This document shows, piece by piece, positions 1 through 9,287 of a stretch of 64,000 nucleotides of DNA. The DNA is taken from NCBI RefSeq assembly GCF_000024985.1, contig NC_013523.1, positions 1,426,001 through 1,490,000 of the forward strand. The letters are read 5' to 3'. The number at the start of each line of letters is the position of its first letter. The first letter of the stretch is position 1. The translations under genes were made by a program, and so were the position numbers. Under the pieces are notes generated by a model. The model was given only the letters and a program-made list of their open reading frames with translations, had not been told where the DNA came from and searched no databases. The DNA comes from Sphaerobacter thermophilus DSM 20745 (lineage in GTDB: Bacteria > Chloroflexota > Chloroflexia > Thermomicrobiales > Thermomicrobiaceae).

Positions 1-1486
1 AGTCGGTCACCGCGATCGGCTCGGCGCCGACGCAGGAGACGTTGCGCGCCGCCTCGGCCACGGCATGCGCGCCACCCAGATACGGATCCAGATACCCGTA
101 GCGCGGGTTGCAGTCGGTCTTGATGGCCAACCCAATCGTCGTTCCCTTGACGCGGATCACCGCGGCGTCGCCCGCCAGCGGCGGCACCACGGTGTTGGTC
201 ATGATCGTCGAGTCGTAGGTGCGGGTGACCGGCTCGCGGCTGCCGATATTCGGGGATGCCAGGAGCCGGAGCAGCGCCCCTGCCGGCGTCAGATCCCCGC
301 TCTCGGCCAGGTCCGGCACGGCCAGTACATCCCGGGCGCGCAGCTCCGCGATCTTGGCCGACTCGACACCCTCGCGCACGTAGGTCGGACACTCGTCGGT
401 GAAGAGGGTTGCCGGGACCTCGGCCACGACCTCGTCCCCGTCGCGCACCCGCACCAGCCCGTCGTCGGTCACCTCCCCAATGACGGCACACCGGAGGTCG
501 TGCCGCTCAAAGATCGCACGCACCGCGTCGAGCCCCTCCGGCCGCACCACGACGAGCATGCGCTCCTGACTCTCGGACAGCATGACTTCGTAAGCATTCA
601 TGCCCGTCTCACGCCGGGGGACCTTGGCCACGTCGATTTCGATGCCGACACCGCCGCGGCTCGCGACCTCCACCGTCGAGCTGGTGAGCCCGGCCGCCCC
701 CAGGTCCTGCATCGCCACGACGTGCGGCGTCTTCAGCACCTCAAGGCACGCTTCCAGCAGCAGCTTCTCCAGGAACGGATTCCCGACCTGGACCACACCG
801 CGGTGCGACGCCTCCGGATCCTCGACCGAGGCAAAGGTCGCGCCGCCGACGCCGTCACGTCCCGTCTCCGCCCCGACGATCAGGACCAGGTTCCCCGGGC
901 CGGATGCCCGTGCCCGCATGAGTTCGTCCCGCCGCGCGATCCCGACGCACATCGCGTTGACCAGCGGGTTGCCCGAGTAGGCCGGGTCGAAGTAGATGTC
1001 GCCCCCCACCGTCGGCACGCCGAGGCAGTTGCCGTACCCGCCGATGCCGCCGACGACGCCGGAGAAGAGATAGCGGTTGCGCGGCTCATCCAGCGGACCG
1101 AACCGCAGCGAGTTGAGCAGCGCGACCGGGCGGGCGCCCATGGTGAAGATGTCGCGCACGATGCCGCCGACCCCGGTCGCCGCCCCCTGGTACGGCTCGA
1201 CCGCGCTGGGGTGGTTGTGCGACTCGATCTTCAGCACCGCGACCAGGCCGTCACCGATGTCGACCGCGCCGGCGTTCTCCCCCGGCCCCTGCACGACACG
1301 CGGCCCCGCCGTCGGGAAGCGCTTGAGCAACGGCTTCGAGTTCTTGTAGCCGCAGTGCTCACTCCACATCGCGCCGAACATGCCGAGTTCGACCTGGGTC
1401 GGCTCCCGGCCCAGCTTCTCGACGATCAGGCCGTACTCGTCGGCAGTCAGGCCGACCTCCTTCAGCAGCTCCGCCGTGACCTGCAT
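1..1486 (-). CDS. purL: Phosphoribosylformylglycinamidine synthase large subunit PurL (3' end outside window)
   Basis: PurL is the synthetase subunit that amidates FGAR to FGAM with ATP, the fourth step of IMP synthesis, using ammonia from PurQ. The first 495 codons are present and the gene runs off the left edge. The N-terminus reads [13 protein letters not shown] and is followed by the family motif [12 protein letters not shown] (near residue 42) and an IESHNHPS motif. The start is the ATG at 1486, preceded by GAGGGG at good spacing; an in-frame GTG nine bases upstream has no ribosome binding site. It lies 22 bases after purQ, last visible gene of the pur operon. The small-PurL type is inferred from the presence of separate purS and purQ. 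Confidence 0.95.
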   Translation of the reverse strand, partial: MQVTAELLKEVGLTADEYGLIVEKLGREPTQVELGMFGAMWSEHCGYKNSKPLLKRFPTAGPRVVQGPGENAGAVDIGDGLVAVLKIESHNHPSAVEPYQGAATGVGGIVRDIFTMGARPVALLNSLRFGPLDEPRNRYLFSGVVGGIGGYGNCLGVPTVGGDIYFDPAYSGNPLVNAMCVGIARRDELMRARASGPGNLVLIVGAETGRDGVGGATFASVEDPEASHRGVVQVGNPFLEKLLLEACLEVLKTPHVVAMQDLGAAGLTSSTVEVASRGGVGIEIDVAKVPRRETGMNAYEVMLSESQERMLVVVRPEGLDAVRAIFERHDLRCAVIGEVTDDGLVRVRDGDEVVAEVPATLFTDECPTYVREGVESAKIAELRARDVLAVPDLAESGDLTPAGALLRLLASPNIGSREPVTRTYDSTIMTNTVVPPLAGDAAVIRVKGTTIGLAIKTDCNPRYGYLDPYLGGAHAVAEAARNVSCVGAEPIAVTD

Positions 1487-1508
1487 GCGGCTCACCCCTC
1501 GCCTTCCC

Positions 1509-2219
1509 CTATACCCGGGCCGTCGCCGCGTCGATCCCGGCTTGCAGCACTGCCGACAGGATCTTCAGGCCGTCGTCGCTTCCGATGAGCGTGTCGTAGG
1601 CACGCTCCGGGTGCGGCATGAGTCCCACCACGTTGCCCTGCTCATTCGCAACCCCGGCGATGGCGTTTGCCGCCCCGTTGGGGTCCGCCTCCGGCGTCAC
1701 GTTCCCGGCCGCATCGACATAACGGAACACCACCTGGCCGTTCGCCTCGATGCGCTCCAGCGTCTCGGGGTCGGCGTAGTACCGTCCCTCACCGTGGGCG
1801 ATCGGCATTCTCAGCACGTCGCCCGGCGTGAGGCCAGCGGTCCACCGCGTCCGATTGCTCTCGACGCGGACATACACCCAGTCGCTGACGAACGAGAGGC
1901 CCTTATTCCGTAGCAGCGCACCCGGCAGCAGCCCCGCCTCCGTCAGGATCTGGAACCCGTTGCAGATGCCGAGGACCGGGCCACCTTGAGCCGCGAAGCG
2001 CGCCACCGCCTCCATGACCGGTGCGAAGCGTGCGATGGCCCCCGCCCGCAGGTAGTCGCCGTACGAGAACCCGCCGGGGATCACCAGCGCGTCGAAGCGG
2101 GACACATCGGTCTCGCGATACCAGACCGGCTCGACCGGCTGGCGCAGGCCCAGCTCGATCGCCGAGAGGGCATCGTGGTCGCCGTTGCTGCCCGGAAACG
2201 TGATGACTCCGAATCGCAT
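1509..2219 (-). CDS. purQ: Phosphoribosylformylglycinamidine synthase, glutaminase subunit PurQ
   Basis: PurQ is a class I glutamine amidotransferase that releases ammonia from glutamine for PurL. The 236-residue protein has the nucleophile elbow GICNGFQ with the catalytic Cys at residue 86, and the His/Glu pair in MPHPER (His203, Glu205). The N-terminus [12 protein letters not shown] is typical. Length and motifs are normal for the free-standing subunit. It lies between purS (9 bases upstream) and purL (22 bases downstream), so the three subunits are co-transcribed in the order S, Q, L. Confidence 0.96.
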   Translation of the reverse strand: MRFGVITFPGSNGDHDALSAIELGLRQPVEPVWYRETDVSRFDALVIPGGFSYGDYLRAGAIARFAPVMEAVARFAAQGGPVLGICNGFQILTEAGLLPGALLRNKGLSFVSDWVYVRVESNRTRWTAGLTPGDVLRMPIAHGEGRYYADPETLERIEANGQVVFRYVDAAGNVTPEADPNGAANAIAGVANEQGNVVGLMPHPERAYDTLIGSDDGLKILSAVLQAGIDAATARV

Positions 2220-2228
2220 CGTCTCCGC

Positions 2229-2534
2229 CTATCCCTCGCCCCGTGGCTGCGCCTCGCCGTCTGCCTCGCTCACCTGGAACTCGTAGCGCTCCATGACCGG
2301 GTTGGCCAGCAGTTGCTCGCACATCGCCGCGACCCGTGCCTCGGCCGTCGCCTGATCGGGGGCGCTGAGCGTGAGCGTGAGGTACTTCCCGACCCGCACC
2401 CCGTCGACCTCGTCGTAGCCGAGCATGTGCAGGCCGTCACGGACCGCCAGCCCCTGGGGGTCGTTCACCGCGGGCTTGAGCGACACATACACCTGCGCGA
2501 GCCAGCGCTTCGCGCCGTCTGCCTGGGTCGTCAC
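2229..2534 (-). CDS. purS: Phosphoribosylformylglycinamidine synthase subunit PurS
   Basis: PurS is the small structural subunit that bridges PurQ and PurL in bacteria with the three-part FGAM synthase. The protein is about 101 residues, slightly longer than the usual 80-85 because of a charged C-terminal tail (EADGEAQPRGEG). The core AQVYVSLKPAVNDPQG and the segment VRVGKYLTL match the family. I chose the GTG at 2534 because GAGGAG lies six bases upstream. Another GTG at 2558 would add eight residues but nearly abuts the purC stop and lacks a binding site. Confidence 0.9.
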   Translation of the reverse strand: MTTQADGAKRWLAQVYVSLKPAVNDPQGLAVRDGLHMLGYDEVDGVRVGKYLTLTLSAPDQATAEARVAAMCEQLLANPVMERYEFQVSEADGEAQPRGEG

Positions 2535-2559
2535 GCTCGTCTCCTCAATCCTCTCCACG

Positions 2560-3459
2560 CTAGCTCAGCGGGAACAGCGGTCGACCGGTGATCCGCTCGT
2601 ACGCCTCACGGTACTTCGCCGCGGTGGCCTCGACCACCTCCGGCGGCAGCGGCGGCGCTGGCGGCTCCCGATCCCACCCCGACTGCGTCAACCAATCGCG
2701 CACGAACTGCTTGTCGAACGACGGCTGGTCCCTGCCGGGCTGGTAGCGCTCCGCATCCCAGAAACGGGAGCTGTCCGGCGTCAGCAGCTCGTCGATGATC
2801 GTCAGCTCGCCGTCGACCAGGCCGAACTCCAGCTTCGTATCGGCAATGATGATCCCACGCGTGCGGGCGTACTCCTCAGCGGCGCGGTAGATGGTCAGCG
2901 TCGCCTCCCGCAGCCGCTCAGCGAGATCCCGGCCGACGAGATCCACCATTCGCTCGAAGGTGATGTTTTCGTCGTGCCCGGTGTCCGCCTTGGCAGCCGG
3001 GGTGAAGATCGGCTCGTCGAGCTTCGCGCACTCGGTCAGCCCCTCCGGAAGGCGGATGCCGCAGACCGTGCCCTCGCGCCGGTATTCCGCCCACGCCGAC
3101 CCGGCCAGATAGCCCCGCACGACGCACTCGATGTCAATCCGCTCGGCCTTCTTGACCACCATCGAGCGGCCTTCCAACTGCTCGCGGAAGGGCTGCGCGG
3201 CCGCGGGCAGGTCGGACAGGTCGGTCGTGATCAAGTGGTTCGGCACGAGGTCGCGCGTGCGCTCAAACCAGAAGCGGGAGAGCTGGGTCAGGACGATCCC
3301 CTTGTCAGGGATGCCGGTGGGCAGCACCGAGTCGTAGGCGGAGATGCGGTCGGTCGCGACCATCAGCAGGGCATCGCCCAGGTCGAACGTCTCCCGCACC
3401 TTACCCCGCCGGAACAACGGCAGGCCCGGAATCTCCAACTGGTCCACCACGGCTGCCAC
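2560..3459 (-). CDS. purC: Phosphoribosylaminoimidazole-succinocarboxamide synthase (SAICAR synthetase)
   Basis: PurC joins CAIR and aspartate with ATP to form SAICAR. The 299-residue protein shows the N-terminal GKVRETFDLG nucleotide-binding loop, the ATDRISAYD motif and the central VRGYLAGSAWAEY segment; the C-terminal part DKQFVRDWL is also typical. The length is that of the longer bacterial/yeast-like class (about 300 residues) rather than the 240-residue E. coli form. It is translated between purB and purS with gaps of about 22-25 bases, which fits one operon. Confidence 0.96.
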   Translation of the reverse strand: MAAVVDQLEIPGLPLFRRGKVRETFDLGDALLMVATDRISAYDSVLPTGIPDKGIVLTQLSRFWFERTRDLVPNHLITTDLSDLPAAAQPFREQLEGRSMVVKKAERIDIECVVRGYLAGSAWAEYRREGTVCGIRLPEGLTECAKLDEPIFTPAAKADTGHDENITFERMVDLVGRDLAERLREATLTIYRAAEEYARTRGIIIADTKLEFGLVDGELTIIDELLTPDSSRFWDAERYQPGRDQPSFDKQFVRDWLTQSGWDREPPAPPLPPEVVEATAAKYREAYERITGRPLFPLS

Positions 3460-3481
3460 GCTCTGTCCCTCCCCTTCCCCG

Positions 3482-4801
3482 TTACTGGCTCGTGCCTGCG
3501 GGCGCTGGCGTGCCCAGGCCCAGGCGGCGGAACGCCTCGTCGATGTGCGCGGTGTGGTAACTCGGGTCGAAGATCGCCTCGATCTGCTCCGGCGTCAGGC
3601 GGGCCCGCACCTCGTCGTCCTGCAGGAGCAGGTCGCGCATATGGGTGCCCGTATCCCACGCCGTGTGCCCGGCACGCTGCACGATCCGGTAGGCTTCCTG
3701 GCGGTCCATCCCAGCCTCGACCAGGGCCAGCAGCGCCCGCTGCGAGTAGATCGCGCCGTGCGTCGCCTCCAGGTTGCGGCGCATCCGCTCGGGATAGACG
3801 ACCCAGTCCTCCACGATCTCGGTCATCAGGGCAACCATGTAGTCGAGCAGGATGAACGCGTCGGGGAAGATCACCCGCTCGGCGGAACTGTTACTGATGT
3901 CGCGCTCGTGCCAGAGGGCGATGTTCTCCATGGCCGTCACGGCGTAGCCGCGCACCAGTCGCGCCAGGCCGCTGATCCGCTCGCTCTCGTGAGGGTTCCG
4001 CTTGTGCGGCATGGCGGACGAGCCCATATTGCCGGGGTCGAACGGCTCCTCCAGCTCCCCAACCTCGGTGCGCTGCAGGTGCCGGATCTCCGTCGCGAAC
4101 TTGTCGAGCGAACTGGCCAGAATCGCGAGGGTGGTGATCACGTGCGCGTGCCGGTCGCGCTGGATAATCTGCGTGGAGACCGGAGCGGGCCTCAGCCCCA
4201 GCAGGGCGCAAACGTCTTCTTCGACATCCGGCGGCACGTTGGCATGGGTGCCGACAGCGCCAGAGATCTTCCCGACCCGGATGTCGTCCCGTGCGGCCTC
4301 CAGGCGGGCGCGGTTGCGGCGCAGCTCGTCGTACCACACCGCCAGCTTGAAGCCGAAGGTGATCGGCTCGGCGTGGATCCCGTGGGTCCGGCCGATCATC
4401 AACGTGTCGCGGTGCTTCACCGCCTGCTTGCCCACGGCTTCGATCAGGCGGTCCAACCCCGCCAGCAAGTGGTCGATCGCCTCGACCGTCTGGAGCGCCA
4501 GGGCGGTGTCGATCACATCGGAGCTGGTCAGACCGAGATGGATGAATCGTGCCGCGTCGCCGACGGTCTCGCCTGTGGCGCGGAGGAATGCGATCACGTC
4601 GTGGTCGGTCTCGCGCTCGATCTCCTTCATCCGCTCCAGATCGCAGGTCGCCCGGCGGATTTTGGCCATGGCCTCCTCAGGCACGACGCCACGCTTGGCC
4701 CAGGCCTCGGCCACCGCGATCTCGACCCGCAGCCAGAGATCGATCTTGTGCCGCTCGCTCCAGATGCGGCCCATCTCCGGCCGGGTGTATCGCTCGATCA
4801 A
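3482..4801 (-). CDS. purB: Adenylosuccinate lyase
   Basis: PurB splits SAICAR to AICAR and adenylosuccinate to AMP, each with loss of fumarate. The 439-residue protein starts LIERYTRPEMGRIW and carries the fumarase/aspartase-family signature SSAMPHKRNP and the catalytic-His region GRTHGIHAEP. I place the start at the TTG at 4801 because GGAGGAG sits just upstream; extending the frame further would add a low-complexity arginine/serine stretch unlike the family. The gap to mtaB is 25 bases. Confidence 0.93.
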   Translation of the reverse strand: MIERYTRPEMGRIWSERHKIDLWLRVEIAVAEAWAKRGVVPEEAMAKIRRATCDLERMKEIERETDHDVIAFLRATGETVGDAARFIHLGLTSSDVIDTALALQTVEAIDHLLAGLDRLIEAVGKQAVKHRDTLMIGRTHGIHAEPITFGFKLAVWYDELRRNRARLEAARDDIRVGKISGAVGTHANVPPDVEEDVCALLGLRPAPVSTQIIQRDRHAHVITTLAILASSLDKFATEIRHLQRTEVGELEEPFDPGNMGSSAMPHKRNPHESERISGLARLVRGYAVTAMENIALWHERDISNSSAERVIFPDAFILLDYMVALMTEIVEDWVVYPERMRRNLEATHGAIYSQRALLALVEAGMDRQEAYRIVQRAGHTAWDTGTHMRDLLLQDDEVRARLTPEQIEAIFDPSYHTAHIDEAFRRLGLGTPAPAGTSQ

Positions 4802-4826
4802 GCCACTCCTCCGTCCACTGGCCCGA

Positions 4827-6176
4827 CTACTCGACGCGGATCGGCGGATCCGCCAGCACCCCATCCTCGTGCGGGGCCACCGCCCGCACGCTCACAAAAC
4901 GGTTCTCCAGGTCCTCGCCCGGATCGCCCGGCACGTAGACACGCAGGTAGTTGCCGGTATACCCGCTCCAGAGGGACCTGCCGTCCGGGAGTTGTTCCGC
5001 CACCTGCTCAACCAGCACCCGGACCTCCCGGCCCAGGTGCCGGGCGACGAACGCCGCGTGCAGCTCGTCACCGATGGCCCGCAACTCCGCCGCGCGGCGC
5101 TCCTTGACCCGGGGGTGAACCTGGTCGGGCATCGCCGCCGCGGGCGTGTCCTTGCGCGGCGAGAAGGGGAAGACGTGCAGCTTGGCAAAGCCCATCTCTC
5201 GCACGAAGTCGCACGTCTCCGCAAACTCCTCATCCGTCTCGCCCGGGAAACCGACGATCACGTCGGTGGTAATGGCAATGTCAGGAACCTCCTCGCGCAG
5301 CCGCCGCACCGCGCGCCGGAACTGGCGGGTGTTGTACCAGCGCTTCATCCGGCGCAGCACGGTCTCGCTGCCGCTCTGGAGCGCCATGTGCAAGTGCGGC
5401 GCCATCCGTGGGTGATTGACCAGTGCGATAAACCGCTCGTCGATCTCGTGCGGCCCGACCGAAGTCACACGCAGCCGCTCGATCGTGGTCGCCTCCAGGA
5501 CCAGCTCCAGCAGGTCGGCGAGCCGCAGTGTGCGGTCCCCCTCGGGCCACTTGTAGGTGCCGACATGCGTGCCGGTCAGCACCACCTCCCGGTAGCCCTC
5601 GTCGATCGCTTCCTGCACCCGGCGCACCACTTCCGCCGGGGCGACATTCCGCGGTGCGCCGCGCGCCCGCGGGATGATGCAGTAGGTGCAGTGGGCGCGG
5701 CACCCTTCCTGGATCTTGATCATCCGGCGGGTGCGCGTCTCCACATGCTCGACCGGCTCGTCGCTGTCAAAAGCCTGGTTCTCCCAGTCAAGCCGCCCGA
5801 GAATCTCGTCGACCACGGTCGCCTTCTCGATCGAGCCGACCACGATATCGACCTCGGGCATGGCGTGGAGTTCATCCGGGTTGACAGCGGGGTAACAGCC
5901 GATCGCCGCGACGAGCGCCTCCGGGTTCTGCCGGTGGGCACGCCGCAGCATCTGGCGCGAGCGCCGGTCGGCCAACTGGGTGACGGTGCAGGTGTTGACG
6001 ATGTAGACTTCGGCTTCCGAGCCGAAGTCCACCTCCTGCAACCCGGCCTGGCGCAGGCTGCGTCGCAGATCGGCCTCGTCACTCTGGTTGAGCTTGCATC
6101 CGAGTGTGCAAATAGCGAAGCGGGGGCGCCGCCGCACGTGAAGCGGTTGCGGTGTCAGCGAGCGTGGCGAGTCCAT
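4827..6176 (-). CDS. mtaB: tRNA t6A37 methylthiotransferase MtaB (radical SAM)
   Basis: MtaB adds a methylthio group to t6A37 of tRNAs that read ANN codons. The 449-residue protein has the three expected parts: an N-terminal UPF0004 domain starting at CTLGCKLNQSD, a radical-SAM core with the CxxxCxxC cluster in GCRAHCTYC, and a C-terminal TRAM-like region (EVRVLVEQVAEQ). The CKLNQ signature separates MtaB from MiaB and RimO. The start at 6176 has GAAGGGA upstream. It is the first gene of the run into purB, and a TATAAT box lies 38-43 bases upstream. Confidence 0.9.
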   Translation of the reverse strand: MDSPRSLTPQPLHVRRRPRFAICTLGCKLNQSDEADLRRSLRQAGLQEVDFGSEAEVYIVNTCTVTQLADRRSRQMLRRAHRQNPEALVAAIGCYPAVNPDELHAMPEVDIVVGSIEKATVVDEILGRLDWENQAFDSDEPVEHVETRTRRMIKIQEGCRAHCTYCIIPRARGAPRNVAPAEVVRRVQEAIDEGYREVVLTGTHVGTYKWPEGDRTLRLADLLELVLEATTIERLRVTSVGPHEIDERFIALVNHPRMAPHLHMALQSGSETVLRRMKRWYNTRQFRRAVRRLREEVPDIAITTDVIVGFPGETDEEFAETCDFVREMGFAKLHVFPFSPRKDTPAAAMPDQVHPRVKERRAAELRAIGDELHAAFVARHLGREVRVLVEQVAEQLPDGRSLWSGYTGNYLRVYVPGDPGEDLENRFVSVRAVAPHEDGVLADPPIRVE

Positions 6177-6213
6177 CGTTCCCTTCGAAGGGTCAGGTCC
6201 GCTCAACAACGGG

Positions 6214-6219
6214 ATTATA
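6214..6219 (-). promoter_or_regulatory. -10 box of the mtaB-pur operon promoter
   Basis: A perfect TATAAT on the minus strand, immediately preceded by TG, lies about 38 bases before the mtaB start. No good -35 hexamer is seen 16-18 bases further upstream, so the call rests on the -10 box and position. It would give a short leader and drive mtaB-purB-C-S-Q-L. Confidence 0.5.
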
Positions 6220-6331
6220 CACGAACGGACGTGGCGGACGCCGTGCAGATTTCGGTTCAAACCGGCTGCTCTTTCCCGAATGTTGCGCGGATCTGGCGGG
6301 CATCGGATAGCCCAGGCCGGACCTTTGTCCC

Positions 6332-6360
6332 TTGCAGTGCCACCTTCGCGCCGTTATAGT
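6332..6360 (+). promoter_or_regulatory. glmS promoter (-35 TTGCAG, -10 TATAGT)
   Basis: TTGCAG (6332-6337) and TATAGT (6355-6360) are separated by exactly 17 bases. Transcription would begin near 6367, about 75 bases before the glmS ribozyme cleavage site, so the ribozyme lies wholly within the transcript. It diverges from the mtaB promoter. Confidence 0.65.
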
Positions 6361-6435
6361 CAAGATGAGGCGCGCCCCGGGCAGTAGGGGTAATGCTCCT
6401 CTCCGGGACGGACGGGAGTCTGTTGGCGTTCCGTC

Positions 6436-6596
6436 GTTGAGTAGCGCCCGGACTCGCCGGAGGAGGCGGCGAGTCGACGAGGTGGAGGCTTCTCGAAATA
6501 TTCGGCGGATGGCCTCCCGGCTGGCACGGTCGTGAGGGTCAGGGCAAAACCGCTGAGTGATCGGCGGCACAAAGACTGGCCCGGTGCGCGTACATC
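6436..6596 (+). promoter_or_regulatory. glmS ribozyme (glucosamine-6-phosphate-activated self-cleaving riboswitch)
   Basis: The 5' leader of glmS contains the conserved ribozyme core: self-cleavage site before GCGCC (between A6443 and G6444); P2 stem GACTCGCC (6451-6458) with GGCGAGTC (6468-6475); GACGAGG at 6476; the P2.1/P1 segments TCTCGAA and TTCGGCGGATG; and GGAGGC (6484-6489) pairing with GCCTCC (6512-6517), followed by CGGCTGG. The downstream P3/P4 part shows AAACC, GTGA and ACAAAG elements. In the known family, bound GlcN6P acts as cofactor for cleavage, which destabilises the mRNA and lowers GlmS. The 3' boundary is approximate. Confidence 0.92.
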
Positions 6597-6715
6597 TGTC
6601 CTGTTTCCCGTCCCCCGGGCGTCAACCAGCATTGCTCCGTGCGGCTTTGAATACGAGCCGCCCGGTTTGGTGGCCTGCGCCCTTCGGCCAGGCACGGGAA
6701 GGGACACACAATCGA

Positions 6716-8491
6716 ATGTGCGGAATCTTCGGTTACATCGGCCCGCAGTGTGACACCGGGCTGATGGTCCTCGACGCGCTGCGGCGCCTGGAGTATCGCG
6801 GTTACGACTCGTGGGGGGTCGGCGTCGCAGTCAACGGCCATGTTCAGGTAACCAAGCGGGCCGGGCGAATCGGCGACGCGTCTGTCGCGCTCCCGGAGGC
6901 CAGCATCGGCTTCGGCCATACCCGCTGGGCAACGCACGGTGGCGTTAGCGACGAGAACGCCCATCCCCACCTCGACTGCACCGGCCGCTTCGCGGTCATC
7001 CACAACGGCATCATCGAGAACTTCCGTGCGCTGCGGGCGCGCCTCGAAGGCGCCGGCCACGTCTTCCGCAGTGAGACAGACACCGAGGTCGTCTCCCACC
7101 TGATCGAGGAAACGGTCCGCGACTCGACAGACCCCGAAACCGTCGTGAGCGCCGTGCGGACGGTCTTCGGCATGCTGCGGGGCTTGAACGCCATCATCGT
7201 CCTCGACACCGCCACGCAGCAACTCGTCGCCGCCAAGAACGTCTCCCCCCTCGTCGTTGGGCGCAACGAGAACGCGTCGTACATCGCGTCCGATGCCGTC
7301 GCGCTCGTCGGTCACGTCGATGAGGTACATTATGTCGAGGACGACGAGGTCGTGGCCCTCAGCGCCAGCGGCGTACGAGTCTACGATGGCCAGACAGGCG
7401 AACCGCGCCCGGTGGTGTTCATTCCGTTGACGCTTCAGCCGGCGGACACCTCGCTCGGGGGCTTCGACCACTACCTGATCAAGGAGATCCACGAGCAGCC
7501 GCGCGTGCTCCGCGCGATCGCGGAGAACTACGCCGAGCCGGTTCGCCGCCTGGCTGCGATGATCCGTGAATCCTACGGGAGCTTCCTTATCGGCTGCGGC
7601 ACTGCCAGCTACGCGGCTTTGAGCGGTGCCTACCTCTTCTCGCGGATCGCCCGCCGCCACGTCAACTTCGCGGTCGGATCCGAATTCAAGTACCAGGAGC
7701 ACTTCCTGACAGAACGCAGCCTCGTCATCGCGCTGTCCCAGAGCGGCGAGACGGCCGACATCATCGAGGCCGTCATGGCCGCCAAGCGCGCGGGGGCGCG
7801 GGTCGCGGCGTTGGTGAACGTCCCTGGCTCCACGCTTGACCGGCTGGCGGACTTCAGCATCCACCTGGGCGCCGGACCGGAGCAGTCCGTTCTCTCGACC
7901 AAGGCGTACACCGCCAAGGTCGCGATCCTGATGCTGACGGCGCATGTCCTGAACGGCAGCGAGCACGTCGGGCGGGAACACCTCTGGCGCGCGGTCGACG
8001 GGGTCGAGCAGGCGCTAGCCCCGGCAAGCGAGCGGCGCGTGCAGGAGATCGCCGATCGCATCGCCGATCAGGAACACTGCTTCGTCATCGGGCGCGGTCT
8101 CTCCTACCCCACCGCCCTGGAAGCTGCGCTGAAGATTAAGGAAGTGAGCTACATCCACGCCGAGGGCTTCGCCGGAGGCGAGCTGAAGCACGGGGTGATT
8201 GCCCTCGTGGAAGACGGCACCCCTTGCATCGTCTTCTCTCCGCTCGATGAGACGCGCGATGACATCCTCTCCGGCGCGATGGAGATGCGCAGCCGGGGCG
8301 GGTTCATCATCGGCGTCTCCCCGGAAGCCGAGGAAGTCTTCGACGTACACGTGCCGGTCGCCGAGGTCGGCGACGCGTCGCCGCTCGTGGGCGTCATTCC
8401 GGCGCAACTTCTGGGATACTACCTCGCGGTGCGCCGCGGCCTCGATCCGGACAAGCCGCGGAACCTGGCCAAGAGCGTCACCGTGAAGTAA
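6716..8491 (+). CDS. glmS: Glutamine--fructose-6-phosphate aminotransferase (isomerizing)
   Basis: GlmS makes glucosamine-6-phosphate from fructose-6-phosphate and glutamine, the entry to UDP-GlcNAc and cell-wall sugars. The 591-residue protein starts MCGIFGYIGP, with Cys2 as the Ntn nucleophile after Met removal. Two SIS domains follow, with GCGTASYAA and LSQSGETADIIEA, and the C-terminus ends KPRNLAKSVTVK as in the whole family. The start must be the ATG at 6716 because Cys2 is essential. A glmS ribozyme lies in its leader. tatD follows after 10 bases. Confidence 0.98.
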   Translation: MCGIFGYIGPQCDTGLMVLDALRRLEYRGYDSWGVGVAVNGHVQVTKRAGRIGDASVALPEASIGFGHTRWATHGGVSDENAHPHLDCTGRFAVIHNGIIENFRALRARLEGAGHVFRSETDTEVVSHLIEETVRDSTDPETVVSAVRTVFGMLRGLNAIIVLDTATQQLVAAKNVSPLVVGRNENASYIASDAVALVGHVDEVHYVEDDEVVALSASGVRVYDGQTGEPRPVVFIPLTLQPADTSLGGFDHYLIKEIHEQPRVLRAIAENYAEPVRRLAAMIRESYGSFLIGCGTASYAALSGAYLFSRIARRHVNFAVGSEFKYQEHFLTERSLVIALSQSGETADIIEAVMAAKRAGARVAALVNVPGSTLDRLADFSIHLGAGPEQSVLSTKAYTAKVAILMLTAHVLNGSEHVGREHLWRAVDGVEQALAPASERRVQEIADRIADQEHCFVIGRGLSYPTALEAALKIKEVSYIHAEGFAGGELKHGVIALVEDGTPCIVFSPLDETRDDILSGAMEMRSRGGFIIGVSPEAEEVFDVHVPVAEVGDASPLVGVIPAQLLGYYLAVRRGLDPDKPRNLAKSVTVK

Positions 8492-8501
8492 CCTGAGGAC
8501 G

Positions 8502-9287
8502 ATGCGACTGGTAGACACACACTGCCACCTCGATCTGGAGGCGTTCGACGAGGACCGCGCGCAGGTCCTGGCGCGAGCGCGGGCATCCGGAGTCGAGCGC
8601 ATCCTCGTGGTGGGCTTTGCGCCGGAGCGCTGGGAATCGGCGCTCCGGCTGGCACAGTCCGAGCCGGACGTGGCCGTCGCGGTCGGGCTTCACCCGACCG
8701 AGGCGGCCCGCTATAACGATGAGGTCGAGGCCGGCATCCGTGAGGCGGCGATGTCGCCGTCGGTCTGTGCCATCGGGGAGATCGGGCTGGACTACCACTG
8801 GATGACCGCCCCCGCTGAGGTTCAGCGCCGTGCATTCCTCCGGCAGATCGCGCTGGCTCGGGAGATGGACCTCCCCTTCATCGTCCATCAGCGGGACGCC
8901 GCCGAGGACACCCTGGACGCCCTGCAGGAGGCCGGCCCCCCGCATCGCGGGGTGATGCACTGCTTCACCGGCGACCTCACGTACGCCGAACGATGTCTCG
9001 CGATGGGGATGTACCTCGGCATCGGAGGCGCCGTCACCTTCCGCAAGGCAACCGACCTCCATGAGGTGGTCCGCTCCGTGCCCTTGGATCGCCTCGTCCT
9101 CGAAACCGATGCACCTTACATGACCCCCTCCCCGCACCGTGGAAAACGGAATGAGCCGTCCTACCTGCGCTTCATCGTGGAGCGCGTCGCGGAACTCCGC
9201 GACACGTCGGTGGAGGAGGTGGCGGAAGCGACCACGGCCAACGCTGCCCGGCTCTTCAACCTCGACATCGACGGGAGGGCGGCATGA
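8502..9287 (+). CDS. tatD: TatD-family metal-dependent deoxyribonuclease
   Basis: TatD-like TIM-barrel hydrolases are 3'-5' exonucleases/AP-site processing enzymes. The 261-residue protein begins MRLVDTHCHLDLEAFD, the metal-binding HCH motif, and shows IGEIGLDYHW, FIVHQRDA, GVMHCFTGD and LETDAPYM, all of the family's metal and substrate motifs in order. It overlaps the next gene by four bases (ATGA), so translation is probably coupled. Confidence 0.93.
   Translation: MRLVDTHCHLDLEAFDEDRAQVLARARASGVERILVVGFAPERWESALRLAQSEPDVAVAVGLHPTEAARYNDEVEAGIREAAMSPSVCAIGEIGLDYHWMTAPAEVQRRAFLRQIALAREMDLPFIVHQRDAAEDTLDALQEAGPPHRGVMHCFTGDLTYAERCLAMGMYLGIGGAVTFRKATDLHEVVRSVPLDRLVLETDAPYMTPSPHRGKRNEPSYLRFIVERVAELRDTSVEEVAEATTANAARLFNLDIDGRAA

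Noticed and set aside
4002-6359. Long plus-strand open frame opposite purB and mtaB
   Set aside because: No family motifs, arginine/serine-rich composition and antisense to two clearly real genes; a by-product of high GC.
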